From assembly GCA_016946835.1 (NCBI GenBank), contig JACVTC010000157.1:186001-250000 (forward strand): a stretch of 64,000 nucleotides of DNA, written 5' to 3'. This stretch comes from Neocallimastix lanati (nom. inval.). Lineage: Eukaryota; Neocallimastigomycota; Neocallimastigomycetes; Neocallimastigales; Neocallimastigaceae. Below the pieces are notes generated by a model. That model saw only the letters and a list, made by a program, of their open reading frames with translations. It was not told where the DNA came from and ran no database searches. Shown piece by piece: positions 1-12,535 of this stretch; position 1 is the first letter of the stretch; each line of letters opens with the position of its first letter. Position numbers and translations under genes: made by a program.

Positions 1-1298
1 AAAAAAAAAAAAAAAAAAAAAAAAAGCAAAAAATAAATAATGAAAAAAAAATTTTTTTTTATTAAAAAAGTATCCTTTTTAATTATTTAAACATTAAAAA
101 ATATTAAACTACGACAGAAAAATGAAGTAAAATATCATATTTTAAAATGTCAAAAAGAATTTTATTATTATTAGTTCATGTCATCTTTAATTGTAAATAT
201 TTAGTATTCAAACATTAAGTTATATTAAATATAAATAAATAACTGAAGATAAAAGAAACTTATTTAGTATTTTATATTATTTATAGATATAATAATAATA
301 ATAATAATAAAATACTAAATATATATATAAAAAACAAATATATATATTTATATATAATTTTTTTTTTTTTTTTTTCGATATTTTGAAACTTCAAAAATTT
401 ATTATTTAATTTTTAATATATATTTAATATATAAGAATTATAAACCCCAAAATTATTAATTAAAAGATGATAAAGTACGCCTTGGTTCAGTATCTCTTAC
501 TGGAAGAAGTTATATATTTTATATATTTTATTGATGAAATTTATTAATATAATATAATTTTATTTATTTATTTATTAAATATTTATTTATTTATTTTATA
601 ATTTAAATTTATTTAATTTAACTACTAAATTTTATAAATATTCATATTGAATATTACTAAACTAATTTTATTAATAAAAATATATTTATTTTGGCAATTT
701 TTATTATTATAATTTTAATTATTTGAATTGCAAAGAATTAACATAAAAAAAATGTATTCTTTATATAATTTTAATATAAATAATAAAATATTTATAAAAT
801 ATAAAAATATAAAAATATTATAAAAATATAATAAAATAAAATAATTAAAATAAAATAAAATAAAACTAGATTTATAAATTATTTACATCTTTACATAACA
901 TAAAATTTATGTTATAAATTTTATGTTTACATTAATTTTATGTATTTTAGAGAATTTATGATATTACATAAATTTATACTATATCACGTTATTTTTAGAT
1001 CTTTTTATAAATCATATGATAATTAATCAGGTGATTAATTGATTTATTTTATGTTTTATGAAATTATTAATTAAATAATTATATTAATAATTAAAGTTTT
1101 TATTTTCATTTTATATCAAAGATTTATTAACATTAAAATATAGAACAATTTAGAAACGTACATTGAATATTTATAAATTATATATTTATAAATTATTAAT
1201 ATATTAATTTATATTTAATATATTATCATTTATACTATAATATACATTTAATATATTAAATTATTATAAATAATATACATATATAATATTTTTTTTTT
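1..1298. other. A+T-rich intergenic DNA, no gene seen
   Basis: Homopolymer A/T runs and short AT microsatellites; no open frame with convincing composition, no RNA gene and no mobile-element motif could be recognised. Confidence 0.6.
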
Positions 1299-1320
1299 TT
1301 GTTGACAAAAAATAAAATAA

Positions 1321-1385
1321 AAATAAATAGTAGAATATTAAATATAAAGTTCAGATTGAATAAAAATAAAAAAATTATTTTATTT
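1321..1385 (+). repeat. Direct repeat next to the MULE relic, copy 1
   Basis: About 60 bp containing AAATAAATAGTAGAATAT and CAGATTGAATAAAA recur at about 2379-2440, directly before the MULE transposase relic. Just downstream, near 1471-1500, one frame reads a short Cys-x2-Cys stretch followed by Tyr-Trp. That might be what is left of the FLYWCH-type zinc finger often found N-terminal in MULE transposases, but it is too decayed to claim. The repeat could be an internal duplication or a terminal region of the element. Confidence 0.35.
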
Positions 1386-2207
1386 TCTTATTATAATTAT
1401 CAAAATTATTACATATATAATATTAATAAAAAAAAAAAATTATTTTTTAGTAGTTTTTCATATTTAAAAAAGGTGAGAAATGCTATGCTTGTAAAATAAA
1501 TTACTGGAAAAAGGCATGGTTATAAAATTTAATATTAATATATGTTAAATATTAAAAAATGAAATTTTCATTTTTCAAAAAGAAAATTTAATAAAAAAAA
1601 AAAGAATAAGAAAATTTATATTATTATTAAATTTATAAGTAAAAAAAAAAAAAAAAATTTTTTTTTTTTTAATTATTCAATAGATATGTAGTATTTAATT
1701 AGTATATTTAAAAGTTTTATTTTTATGTACTATTTGATATATAGAATTTTATTATTATTTATTATATTATTTAATTATTATGCATTATATATTAAATAAT
1801 TATTATGTATTATTGTGTATAATGCATTATTTATCATGTATTATGTATTAAACCATTATATTATATTATATACTATTTAATTATTATTTATTTAATGGTA
1901 TATCTAGGATAACTATTTCATAATTATTAATTATTATCTTTGAAATGAGGTCAATATAATCTAACCCATAGATGTTCCTATCTGATTCTATATTTTCCCT
2001 AAAAGAGATTATTTGAACAGAAATTTCGTATTGTCTCCACCAATTGATATATCTCCATGAAATGTGGTACATTTCGCCAATTTTTATAATACAAATTTTC
2101 AATACGCCATGTATTTTTAATGGCATGTAAAATTTTTTGTTTACATCATAAAAAATTTTAATACAATTATATTTAAAAAAAAAAAATGTATAAATAAATA
2201 AATAAAG

Positions 2208-2385
2208 AATGTAATAATATAAGTATATAAAATAAAATAAAATAAAATAAAATAAATATTGAATGTAATAATATAAAAGTACAAGTACATAAAATAAAAT
2301 AAAATAAAATAAATATTGAATGTAATAATATAAAAGTACAAGTACATAAAATAAAATAAAATAAAATAAAATAAAACAAAATAAA
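2208..2385. repeat. Three tandem units of about 56 bp
   Basis: Each unit starts GAATGTAATAATATAA, often followed by AAGTACAAGTACAT, and then a run of AAAAT units. The short antisense open frames here simply read this repeat. A single reverse-complement unit lies near 34240-34300, so the unit is dispersed. Confidence 0.75.
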
Positions 2386-2463
2386 TAGTAGAATATGAAT
2401 ATAAAGTACAGATTGAATAAAATAAAGTAAAATTATTTAGGGAATATAAAAAATTATTTAGAG

Positions 2464-3330
2464 AATATAATGATGATATATTTGTTGATGATACATTTTT
2501 TATTACCCCTAAATTTAGTTATCAAATATTTATTACAAGAACTTATGCTAAAGAATTAGATAGGTTTTACACTACTTCTTTTGCAGTATTAAAAAATAAA
2601 GAACAAGAAACATATAAAATATTATTTGAAAAATTAAAAAAAAAAAAATGTTAATACTTGTAACAATAATATTATAATTGAACCAAAAAATTTGCATTGT
2701 GATTTTGAAAGGGACATATCTAAAGCAGCAAAAACAATATTTCCTAATACAAATATTAAATATTGCATTTGGCATTATAAAAGAATCACTAGAAATTAAA
2801 AAAAAAATAAATTACGCTATAATGAAGTAAAAAATGATAATAATATATTTATTTATTATAAAGATATTTCAAATTTACCATTTATAAATCCTGAATACCT
2901 ATTTGATATTTATGTTATAATTAAAATTAAATCCATTAAAAATAATTATTGTTAATTTTTTTAAAATTTTTAGAATATTTTTATAAAAATATATTTAGTT
3001 GGTTATGGTATGGAAATTTGGAATTATTATAATAATATGGAACATATAACAAACAATGCCTCAGAATCACTCAATAATTATTTAAATAATTTATTTCCAA
3101 TAAAACCATCTTTTTATGAATTAATAGATTAATTAAATGAACTTGAACATTTATCATATTATGATTATCAAAGAAAAATAAGAGGAATTTGGAAAATAAA
3201 AAAAAAAAAAGAGCAATAAATAAAGCTAATGAAATCAGTGTCTTAATTGAACGCTACAAAAATATTGAAGTCAAGTTAATTGATCCCTAAATGTGATAGA
3301 AATAATATTATAAATTTGTTGCTTGATTGT
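2464..3330 (+). pseudogene. Decayed Mutator-like (MULE) transposase fragment
   Basis: Translating across several frames gives blocks typical of the MULE transposase catalytic domain: FVDDTFFITPKFSYQIF (the D-x-T-F block), then HCDFERDISKAAKTIFP and IKYCIWHYKRI (the D-F-E block followed by the C-x-(W/F)-H block), then NNASESLNNYLNNLFP, the conserved Asn-Asn-x-x-E-x-x block near the C-terminus. The first frame is broken at an A-run near 2636-2648, and stops and further shifts follow, so this is a pseudogene. In the family this DDE enzyme cuts and pastes the element in the nucleus. No terminal inverted repeats were found. Confidence 0.7.
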
Positions 3331-3958
3331 TTAACTGATTTAAATAGTATAATATAAATATTACTTTATAATAAATAATTAAGAAATGAGGAATGACCAA
3401 ACAAAAAATAATTAGAATTCTGCCATTCCAAAATTTAATTTATAAAGCTTATTAAAATTATAAAGTTTAAATAAATATTCAAATACGTCTGTATAATTAA
3501 TAATTTTATCATTATAATTAATATTTTTTTTAATTACATTTAAATAAAGGAATTATTACTAATAACATTTATATTTTTAATAACATTTATATTTTATATA
3601 ATTTTTTTATTAATAGTATTTAAATAAACGAATAATTATTAATAACATTTATATTTTTATATAATTCTTTTATTAATAACATTCAAATAAAAGAATAAAA
3701 ATCATAAAATCTAACCATTATATGAATTATTTAATTATTCACTTAATAATTAATTTAAAATTTGAAGTAACAAAATAATACATTAAAATAAAATTATGCG
3801 GCATATAATAGCTAAAGCCTCATATTTATATATCACGTGTAAATTTTAAGTAATGCAACCTCTCCATCTCGATGATAGAGAGAAGTTCTAAATATAAAAA
3901 AAAAAAAAATAAATATAATTATAACGAATAAACTAATTTATATTAATATTAAAAAAAA
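3331..3958. other. A+T-rich intergenic DNA, no gene seen
   Basis: Only degenerate direct repeats of the type AATAACATTTATATTTTTA (about 3550-3680) stand out; nothing coding or structured was recognised. Confidence 0.5.
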
Positions 3959-3959
3959 A

Positions 3960-4440
3960 AAGTCACCGATTTAAAATCAATTATTATAGATTAATAAAAA
4001 AAAAAATTTGTACTATAATAAAAAAAAAAATATAAAAAAATATTTTATATTAATCTATATCAATAAATTTAAATATAAAAATAAAAATAAAATAAAATAT
4101 ACAATAAAATAAAATAAACAATAAAGCAAAACTTAATAAATAAAAAAAAAAAATTGAAAAAAAAAACATAAAATGATCATAAATTTAAAATCAATTATTA
4201 TTAATTAAAAAAAAGTTTATATCATAATAAAAAAAAAAAAAAAAAGAAAGGTATAAAATAAATAATTAATGAATAAAAATTTAAAATAAAAATAAAAAAT
4301 AAAAATAAATTTTATAAATAAAAATAAATTTTTTTTATTAAAAATTATATACCAAACTATATAGTATTTTAAATAGTAAATTTTAATATTATATATTAAT
4401 ATATTAAAATAATATCTTTTTATCAAAATATTTTAATTTA
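3960..4440 (+). repeat. Extra copy of the 3' flank of the DUF4832 genes
   Basis: The order of motifs (TTTAAAATCAATTATTAT, then A-rich blocks, a second TTTAAAATCAATTATTAT, then ATATAGTA...AAATTTTAATATTATA) matches the region just downstream of the plus-strand DUF4832-family genes (about 28030-28560), and in reverse complement the regions downstream of the minus-strand ones. No gene copy accompanies it, so the flank is itself dispersed repetitive DNA or a relic of a lost fifth unit. Confidence 0.5.
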
Positions 4441-4464
4441 TAATAATAAAAAAAAAACTATTAT

Positions 4465-4870
4465 TTAATTAGCAGTCAGTAATAGATGGCATCAAGACAA
4501 GAGGCTATAAAGTTAAAGCAGATTATGTCATCCCAATTATGGATAATTGGTTTGGTGAAGTTAAGAGAAAAGTGGAAGAAGAAGAGACAAGCCGTCAAAA
4601 TAGCGTTGCTGAGCTTTGAAAAATGGAAGAGTACTTATATCAGCAGGTAGTTAGACAGGTAAAGGTAAAGAAGCAGCCGTTGATCGACAAATTAATGATA
4701 TTGCGTTTTTTAGAAACTCCGCAATCCCCACAAAAATACGGAACAGTTGATGAAGTTGAACCTTGTTTAAAAAAATATTGTCAACTAATTATCTTTGTTC
4801 CCTATCATTAACTTTAATTTTTTCATATATTGAACCTCCACCAAGAAAAAGCACTCAATATAAAGTAATA
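4465..4870 (+). pseudogene. Unrecognised decayed coding remnant
   Basis: A stretch clearly richer in G+C than its surroundings reads as protein in one frame (includes ADYVIPIMDNWFGEVKRKV, then a Glu/Lys-rich part) up to a stop near 4620. It continues in other frames (62-codon open frame at 4623-4811 and an alternative frame including KEAAVDRQINDIAFFRNS). Composition and codon texture suggest former coding sequence with frameshifts. I do not recognise the family. It abuts the LINE relic on its right. Confidence 0.35.
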
Positions 4871-4899
4871 AATATTAATATCATAATCCTTTTCTGAAT

Positions 4900-5860
4900 C
4901 TAAAGAAGACATACAAGGATTTTTTGTTTAATTATCATTGCAAACCTCAAAAAGAGATCATGTACAAAAGGTAAAGATTTATTTCTGTAATTTTCCAATT
5001 CTTTACAGGCAAAGATCCAGTGAGAAAAGCTAGATACACTAATACCACAACAATGGCAACATTTAAGGCAATCTTCTGAGACTATTTTTCTTTTAATGGA
5101 AATACTACGGTCAAATTTAAAAAATTCACACTTCATTCGAGATATCCAAAAGAATCCTAATTGATACTTAGGACATTAGGACATTGAAATGTTAAATCTT
5201 TGATTTCTGAAATAAATTAAAAATAATTCTCCTTGTAAATAATTGTTTTTTTTTTTTTTTTAGTTTTTGAGGGTTCGAAGACATCTCTTCCCTAATAAAA
5301 CTTTTTTTTTCACTTTTTTTTTTTTTTTTTTTAATAATTTAATTTCTTATCCAAAGTCCTTGATTCTTTAGTCCATGAGTAATGTGAAATAGTAAGAATA
5401 TTATTAGTGAGATGATTAATAAGTCATAATGAGTTTTTTTTTTTCCATTTTCTAAAGCAGAGTAATTTAGATATACCAAAGACAGCTGAAAGAGGAAAGT
5501 ATTCTCAATTTAACGAGTAATATCATAGAGACTAATATAAGAATTATGAGATTTAAATCCATAACTCCAATAAAGTCCTCGGTTAATAATAATTTTTTTT
5601 GAGCTTTAGAGCATGTGCTCTTATTTGAACTAAATAGAGGGGCATAAAATGAAACAAGAGTAAGAATAAAGAAAATTAAAATATATTTCTTCAATGGTAA
5701 GAGGAATAGATTTTTTAATAAGAAATCAAAAAATACGAATTTAACTTGATATTTAAATTTTTGTTTAATTTGGATTGTATATAGGTTTCAATGATAAAGA
5801 TTCATTGGAAAGAAATACCAAGATAAGTATAGTTGTCATATTTAGCTTGAATTTAATAAA
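4900..5860 (-). pseudogene. Decayed LINE ORF2 3' part (RT thumb and C-terminal zinc finger)
   Basis: Read on the minus strand, 5860 to 5780 encodes NYTYLGISF. The open frame at 5694-5467 aligns with the segment after the same motif in the better-preserved LINE at 56.8-57.4 kb (shared YAPLFSSNKS versus YSPLLGSNKS). Near the end, 5136-4900 encodes a Cys-rich block with CLKCCHCCG and SHWIFAC, the C-x2-C-x(n)-H-x4-C finger found at the C-terminus of many LINE ORF2 proteins. Numerous frame breaks show it is dead. The reverse-transcriptase core is missing. Confidence 0.65.
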
Positions 5861-7122
5861 AGAAAATTTTTAAAGATTACTAAATATATATGGATGCATC
5901 ATCTTAAATTATTTATTAGATGCTTTTATACTTAATTTAACAAATGCAATATTTAAAATTTAGGAATAATAACAAATAGGAAAAAAAAAGATTATGAGAA
6001 AAGAGAAAAAAAATAATTATGTTAGTTTAAATGTATAATTGATTTTATATATATAAATTTAAACTAAAAAATTATTATGAAAGTTATTAAGGGGACATAA
6101 AGTACATATGAAATTTATTTTTTTTTTATCTAAAATAAAAATTGAAGAAAAAAATATAAAGATATTATAGTAAAATTAAAAATGAATGACATCATTAAAA
6201 AGAAACAATTCAGCAAATACCAAAAATAAAAAAAAAAAGTATTAATTTTGCTTTTCAAAATAAAAAATCTTCCAATTAAATTATTTCTTACAAATATCAA
6301 AATAATAATTATAGTATTATAATAATATTTTGTTAAATGGTATTTTTTAAATATATTAATATATAATTTTAAAATTTATTATTTAAAATATTATAGTATG
6401 ACATTTAATTTATAATAAAATTTTTTATAAATTTTTTTTTTTTTTTTTTTAAATGTACATTTCACTTTTATTTTTTATTTTTATTTTAAAATTTTTATTT
6501 ATAGATAGATGTTTACATTAAATAATTGTTTTTATATATATATATATTTTATTATTATTTTAATTTTTTTTAATCAATAATAATTGATTTTAAATTTATA
6601 ATCATTTTTTTTTTTTTAATTTTTTTTATATATAAAGTATTGTTTGGTTGCTTATTTAAATTTATTTTATTTTTTATTTTTTATTTATATTTTATTTTTA
6701 TTTTTAAATTTAGATTCATAATTATAGAGAGATAAAGTATTTAAATTATACTTTTATTTTTATTATAGTATAAATTTTTTTTATTAATCAATAACAATTA
6801 ATTTTAAGTTGATGATAATTTTTTAATATTGATACAATTTCTTTTCTTTTATTAAATATTATTAATTATTGATGATTTTACTTTTATATAAAGATTTTTA
6901 TTTTATTTTTTTTATTTAAATTTTTATTTTAGTTTATTTATTATATATTTTTATTTTATTTTAGTTTTTTTCAAAAAATTATGAATTCTTAAATAATGAT
7001 TGATTTCAATAATCAATCAAATTTAATGGATTATTTTTAATATAGATTTATTTTTACTTTGGAATTTTTTTATAGATAATTATATTTTAATTAAAGTAAT
7101 ATTTTTTTTATATTAAATTTAT

Positions 7123-9210
7123 TTATAATATTGATTTTTTCCATTTCATTTTTCCTGAATCATTATTGCATTTGTCAATACGTGGAGTCATGGAATAGTA
7201 AACACATAATTTATTATTATTATTATCGGTAAGATGCTTGCCATTAATATCGTAGACATCAATAGAGTCTGATGAATAGCCTCCATACATAAATTTATGT
7301 TTGGCATTTTCACAATTAACGATGCTAAGGAAGTTATAACCGTTTGCACTGTGATGATTACCTAAATCTAAACAATGACTAGATGGATTTCCAGGATTAC
7401 CATAAGTACCATCGGATAAATATAAGAGAGATGGTTTAGTTTCAGAAGTAAGATGCCATGTACGATATTTATAACTATAATTACTATTTTCATCATGAAT
7501 ATCGAAATATTCATAATTCTTTAATTCCTTAACACCTAAATAGTAATTTAAGGTAGGATCTAATGTTCCTTTGAATTTAATGGTAACATAGTTAGAAATA
7601 GTTGGTTCTGATTCATCATTGTTATTATTAGAAGTTCCATTAATAGAGAATTTTCCAATGTAGTTGGCACCTAAGGATTCATTCCAAATATTTTTGTCAT
7701 CATTAGCAAATCTGATAGGGAAACCATTTAATCCTTTGCTTTTAGTTCCAGAAGCAATTCTTAAGTACATCTTGTAATTTCCATTTTTCATGCCATTTGG
7801 AAGAATCGCTTTTACTTTAACTGTAGTTTTTTCTTTAGAATTCCAATTATTTGGATTACCATTTTCGATAGATTGAATTTCAGATAGGTCATAACGGTTA
7901 TTGTTATTATCAATTACTAAAAGAGAGAGTGATTTTGGTTTTACAAGATTACCATAACCAACATTTTCAATATCAACTTCCATTCTAAATATTCCATTAC
8001 TTTTAGCTGACTTTGTAAGACGAACACCACGAACAACATATCTATAACCAAGATGGTTTTCAACATAATTGTAACCAGATATTCCCTTATATCTTTTATC
8101 AGCACCATTATACTTTTTATTTTTTAAGTTACTAATAGTCACGTTATAATGTCCATTGTTCAAATAACTGGTATGAGTTAAAAATGCTTCTTTGTCCATA
8201 TAATCAGCTGTAGGACTTACATTACCCATATCATTGCCTTCATAGATACCTCCAAATTCACCTCCAAATAATGTATGTTTTGCTTGATTTTTTAACCATT
8301 TTATTTCTTGTTCTCTATTTTTGTAAGTACCAAGATCACTCTTTGATGCGAGATATCCATCATTGTATATACCTACTCTGTAGGCCTTTTCATTTGGTTT
8401 TGTAATTTGACTTGAAATCTTGGATAAATCTATGTTAGCCCAATCACTGTATATTTTAGGAGTTCTTACACTTATCGTGAGTGATTCTGGTAAAAATTCT
8501 AACCAATTATTAATAACTTTATTTAAATATTTAGGTTTTTCGTTATCCGAGTAGACACTACTTCCATGCATTTCACCCCATTTACCAAATAATCCACATT
8601 CCACTGAAGCTATGATATCATCATATTTTTTAAGGACTCGGCTTACCTGTTTTTGATGATTTCTTACATTGTCAGAAGAAGGATCCTTACTGACATCACC
8701 CTTGAAACCAGGATCGTATGCAAATCTAATTACGATAGTTTTATGATTACTTTTTATTTGTTCTAAATATTTATCTAAGAAGGTGAGAGCTTCCTCATCT
8801 ATAGAATGTTTTTGATAATCAGAAATATCTACTAAAACTCGAATTAAATTGGTCTTTGGAATAAAATGTTTCTCACTCTTTCCATTTCTTCTTAAATAAA
8901 CTACAGCTCGTGAATAAAAACCTCTATAAGGATTTTGAACCTCGGAAAGAGATTCTACATAACTAATGTCATTTATGGATTTAAAATTACCATTAGATAA
9001 TTCATCTCTTTTCATAACATCATTAAAAGAAGTATTCAAAGAATTATAAGTTTGATTTTGAGCAAGGGCATTCTCTGTAGATAAATCAACCTTATCATCC
9101 AATTCAAACGAGTAGTCTAAATTGGTATCAAGAGTTGGCTTTCCATAAACCTTAATATCTTTTAATAATAATAAAGATACTACAGTTGTAATAGAAGTAA
9201 AGAATTTCAT
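7123..9210 (-). CDS. Secreted DUF4874/DUF4832 protein, copy 1
   Basis: 695 residues. Residues 1-19 are a signal peptide (MKFFTSITTVVSLLLL...), so the protein is probably secreted. Residues ~85-255 match the DUF4874 pattern (NPYRGFY, WGEMHG) and ~270-525 match DUF4832 (GGEFGG, then a beta-rich part with VGYGNLVKP); these domains normally occur together. A Ser/Asn linker near 525-535 leads to a C-terminal module (536-695) with Cys613, Cys633, Cys669 and Cys681 and a CLDLG motif, possibly a beta-trefoil-like binding module. Glu213 and Glu318 sit in conserved motifs about 105 residues apart, the spacing of an acid/base and nucleophile pair in TIM-barrel glycosidases; this is inference. No dockerin is visible. 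Private changes include Tyr578 and Tyr645. Function is undescribed; a polysaccharide-active role is a guess from the secretion signal. Confidence 0.85.
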   Translation of the reverse strand: MKFFTSITTVVSLLLLKDIKVYGKPTLDTNLDYSFELDDKVDLSTENALAQNQTYNSLNTSFNDVMKRDELSNGNFKSINDISYVESLSEVQNPYRGFYSRAVVYLRRNGKSEKHFIPKTNLIRVLVDISDYQKHSIDEEALTFLDKYLEQIKSNHKTIVIRFAYDPGFKGDVSKDPSSDNVRNHQKQVSRVLKKYDDIIASVECGLFGKWGEMHGSSVYSDNEKPKYLNKVINNWLEFLPESLTISVRTPKIYSDWANIDLSKISSQITKPNEKAYRVGIYNDGYLASKSDLGTYKNREQEIKWLKNQAKHTLFGGEFGGIYEGNDMGNVSPTADYMDKEAFLTHTSYLNNGHYNVTISNLKNKKYNGADKRYKGISGYNYVENHLGYRYVVRGVRLTKSAKSNGIFRMEVDIENVGYGNLVKPKSLSLLVIDNNNNRYDLSEIQSIENGNPNNWNSKEKTTVKVKAILPNGMKNGNYKMYLRIASGTKSKGLNGFPIRFANDDKNIWNESLGANYIGKFSINGTSNNNNDESEPTISNYVTIKFKGTLDPTLNYYLGVKELKNYEYFDIHDENSNYSYKYRTWHLTSETKPSLLYLSDGTYGNPGNPSSHCLDLGNHHSANGYNFLSIVNCENAKHKFMYGGYSSDSIDVYDINGKHLTDNNNNKLCVYYSMTPRIDKCNNDSGKMKWKKSIL

Positions 9211-9453
9211 TTTTATTAATTTTTTTTTTTTTTTTTTTTGAATTGTATTAATTTTTAGTTTTTTTAATATAAAAAATATAATTTTATATTTTTAAATTTT
9301 TATTATTGTTTTTTTTTTTATTTTTAAAATTTTGAAAAAAAGAAAGGATTATATAATTTTTTTATATATATAATTATTTTATAAAATAATTATATTATTA
9401 TTTTATTTACTTTAATTTTTTTTTTTGAAGAATAAATTAAGAAAAAATTACAT

Positions 9454-9463
9454 CTATTTATAC
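9454..9463 (-). promoter_or_regulatory. TATA box of DUF4832 copy 1
   Basis: GTATAAATAG on the minus strand, about 245 bp upstream of the start codon. The same motif occurs at the same distance before all four copies, within nearly identical upstream sequence. Confidence 0.5.
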
Positions 9464-10974
9464 TTTAATGAAATAAACGATCTAAATGTACAACTATAAT
9501 AATATAAATAACTAAAATAAATATTTCCTTTATTGAATCAATTTTATTAACAAAATAAATTTTATTACGTATAATAATACCTTATAGTGTAAAATTAAAA
9601 ATAATAACAATATATTATATATTATTTAATATTATATTATTTCTTTACATTATTAAATTATTTAATAATAAAAATATTAATATATATATAAATTATTACT
9701 TTTTTTTTTTTTACATAAATTATTTTCATTTTATTTTATGTTTATTTCTTACATTTAAATTGAAAAATCTATAAATTAAATTTTAATTTTTTTATTTTTT
9801 AATTTTTAAATTTATATATATCAAATTTTTTTTTTATGTTTTTGTTTCAAATTTATAAATTAAAATATAGATTTAATTTTTTTATTGGGTGAAAACATTA
9901 ATGTCAAAATAAAATAAAATTTAGGATTAAATAATTTTTTTTTTTTTTTATAAAACTTATAATGCCTATTAAAAATTTATTATTCGAATAATCGAAATGT
10001 TTTTTTTTATGGAATGTTTCAATAATAAAAATTAAAAAAGAAAATATAAATATAATTATTAAAATATATAATTAAAAAAAAAATATACATCTTTAAATTA
10101 TAAAAAAAATATAATATCTTATTAAAAAAATATAGATAAAAATATAGATAAAATTGTTATATAATTAATATTATATAATTTTTTTTTATAATTAGTCATA
10201 TTATTATTTATAATAATTTATTTAATATAGTATTATCTACTATATTATTTTATTATATATTGTTATAATTACTTTTGATGAATTATTTCATTTTAAAAGT
10301 AATTTATTTTATTTTATGTTATTTTATTTAAATATATACATAAATTAAAAAATATACGTATTAAATATTTATTAATATTTTTTTTATTTTCAGATAATTA
10401 AAATTTTAATTATAAAATTTTTTTTATTTGGAGATTTTAAAATATACCTTCTATTTATTCATTGGTTGAAACATTTGAAATTTTATTTTATATATATTAA
10501 AAAAAAAAAAAAAAAAATATTAAATTTTTATTTAATTTATTTATTATTTATTTATTATTCATTTATTTAAATTTGTATTCATTTATTTATATATTTATTC
10601 ATTTAATTATATATTTATTTATTTATTTAAATATTTATCCATTTAATAAAAGTTTTATATAATTTAATTAAATATTTATTTATTTATTTAATTATAATAA
10701 TATTATTTATTATCATAATATTTATTTACTTAAATATTAATTTTTTTTAATTTAATTTTAAAGATAGAATATTCTAATTTTTTTTTTTTTTTTTTTTTTG
10801 GAAACAAAATTTTAAATATTAGAATTTAAACTTTAAAATTCTTGAAAATGAAGATAATCCATTAATGTTTAATAAAATTTGGAATAATTTTCTTCGGATA
10901 AATGAAGTGAGCCATTTTATAGTCGCATACAATAGAATTTTATTTTATTTCAGTGAAATAAATTTAAATAAAAC

Positions 10975-11270
10975 AAAATCAATTTTTGACTTTTTCCATC
11001 TGAGGTAATTTTATTCCTATTTTTCTAATTATATTACGAAAAAAGTTGAAGATAGTAAAATTTATTTATATTCTAATAATAGAGATAATAAATCTATTTC
11101 ACTTGATAAATTTTATAAAATAGAGAATAAAAATGACAGGGTCAGATAAAATAAGAATTTCCATCTTTCATTAACTTTCTCTAGGAAAATATGATGGTAA
11201 TTCCATTACTTCATATGATAATAACTACTATATACAAAATCGACTGGAAAAGATGTTGATATTTTTGTTA
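10975..11270 (+). pseudogene. Decayed unknown coding fragment (copy in left arm)
   Basis: Contains a degenerate version of the 64-codon open frame found at 23670-23864 (translated block IYLYSNNRDNKSISLDK), followed in another frame by YDGNSITSYDNNYY. Frames are broken. The family is not recognised. It lies about 1.8 kb upstream of DUF4832 copy 1 and is part of the repeated unit. Confidence 0.35.
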
Positions 11271-12109
11271 TCTATTCATTTTTTTTTTTTTATTTTTATT
11301 TTTATTTTTTTTTTGTACAGTCGTAATTATTTCGAATTTTAATCATTATTAATTTATTCATTTATTAATTATATAATTATTTTTTTATTTTTAAAAATAA
11401 AAAAAATATACATATTTAATAAAAAAATAAATATTATTTTTTTAAATTAAAATATTATTGTAATTAAAATAGTAAATTAAATAAAAAGTAATATTTAAAA
11501 ATAAAATGATTAAATAAATTTTAGAAAAAATGTTCATATATAACGAACCTTACCTCCATGATTATAAGTTCTTTGCTTTAAAAGGAATTCTTATTCTGTA
11601 TTAGAGTTTGAATTGACTATATGAAAAGAAAATATGTATAATTTCTCTAATGAAAGTCACAAATCTCACCAAGAATAATTAACAGTAATGATTTAGTTTT
11701 AATACTAAAAATTCCATTCAGTTTTAAAATTTAAATAATTAATGTCTTCATCTCTTTCACTAAGAAAGAAAAATTATAATCGGAATCACATTATTATATA
11801 TTTACAAACTCATTATTCAGAAAATTATTTTAATATTAATACGATTTTCAACAATTTATTTATTCATTATATTATTTTTAACAATTTTATTATTTTCCCA
11901 ATTTCTAATTTTAATATTCTTATTTTAACTATCAATAATACTATTATTATTAATGATAATATTTCTATCGTCATTATTAATAATACTATACTTTTATTTA
12001 TTACTATTTTAATCAGTAATTGATTCTACATTATTCATATCTGTAAAAGCAATGTTTACATTAATATTTTATATCAAATAATATTTGGAAATTATATAAA
12101 ATTTTTTAT

Positions 12110-12340
12110 AAAGAATTTCAATATCTTTAAAATATTTCATTTGAAATTCATGGAAAAAAATAGTATTTAAAAAACCAATGTTCCAATCGAGAATAATTAT
12201 TTTCTTTATAGCAACAAGGATATGGTTCTGGGCAGTCGTCTTCAATCCTATTGGTGGCTTTGGCAACACGAACATTGAATTTATATCCACAATGTACCCT
12301 AACCCAATTGAAGCCTAACTTTTGTAAAAATTATTATAAT
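12110..12340 (-). pseudogene. LINE C-terminal zinc-finger remnant
   Basis: On the minus strand one frame reads VRVHCGYKFNVRVAKATNR followed by a Cys-Pro-x3-Pro-Cys-Cys block and LEHWFF, resembling the Cys-Cys...His-Trp finger at the end of the LINE relic at 4.9 kb. Only this tail survives. It lies in the left-arm-specific insertion and has no counterpart in the right arm. Confidence 0.45.
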
Positions 12341-12535
12341 AGATTTGGAAAATAATAGAATTTATATTTTATAAATGCTTTTTATAAATTAATTTAAATA
12401 TATACTAACGTTTTGATATAAAAATAATTTAATAAAATATAATATTTTGTTAAAGGATATTATATAAATATATTAATATATAGTATTAAAATTTATTTTA
12501 TAAAATACTATATAGTTTGTGTTAGAATATGTGAA

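Noticed and set aside
1884-2126. 80-codon antisense open frame with Trp-rich stretch
   Set aside because: Protein-like in part, but no recognised family and no supporting context; it lies within transposon debris.
2141-2379. Two overlapping antisense open frames rich in Phe/Tyr/Leu
   Set aside because: They simply read the ~56-bp tandem repeat on the opposite strand.
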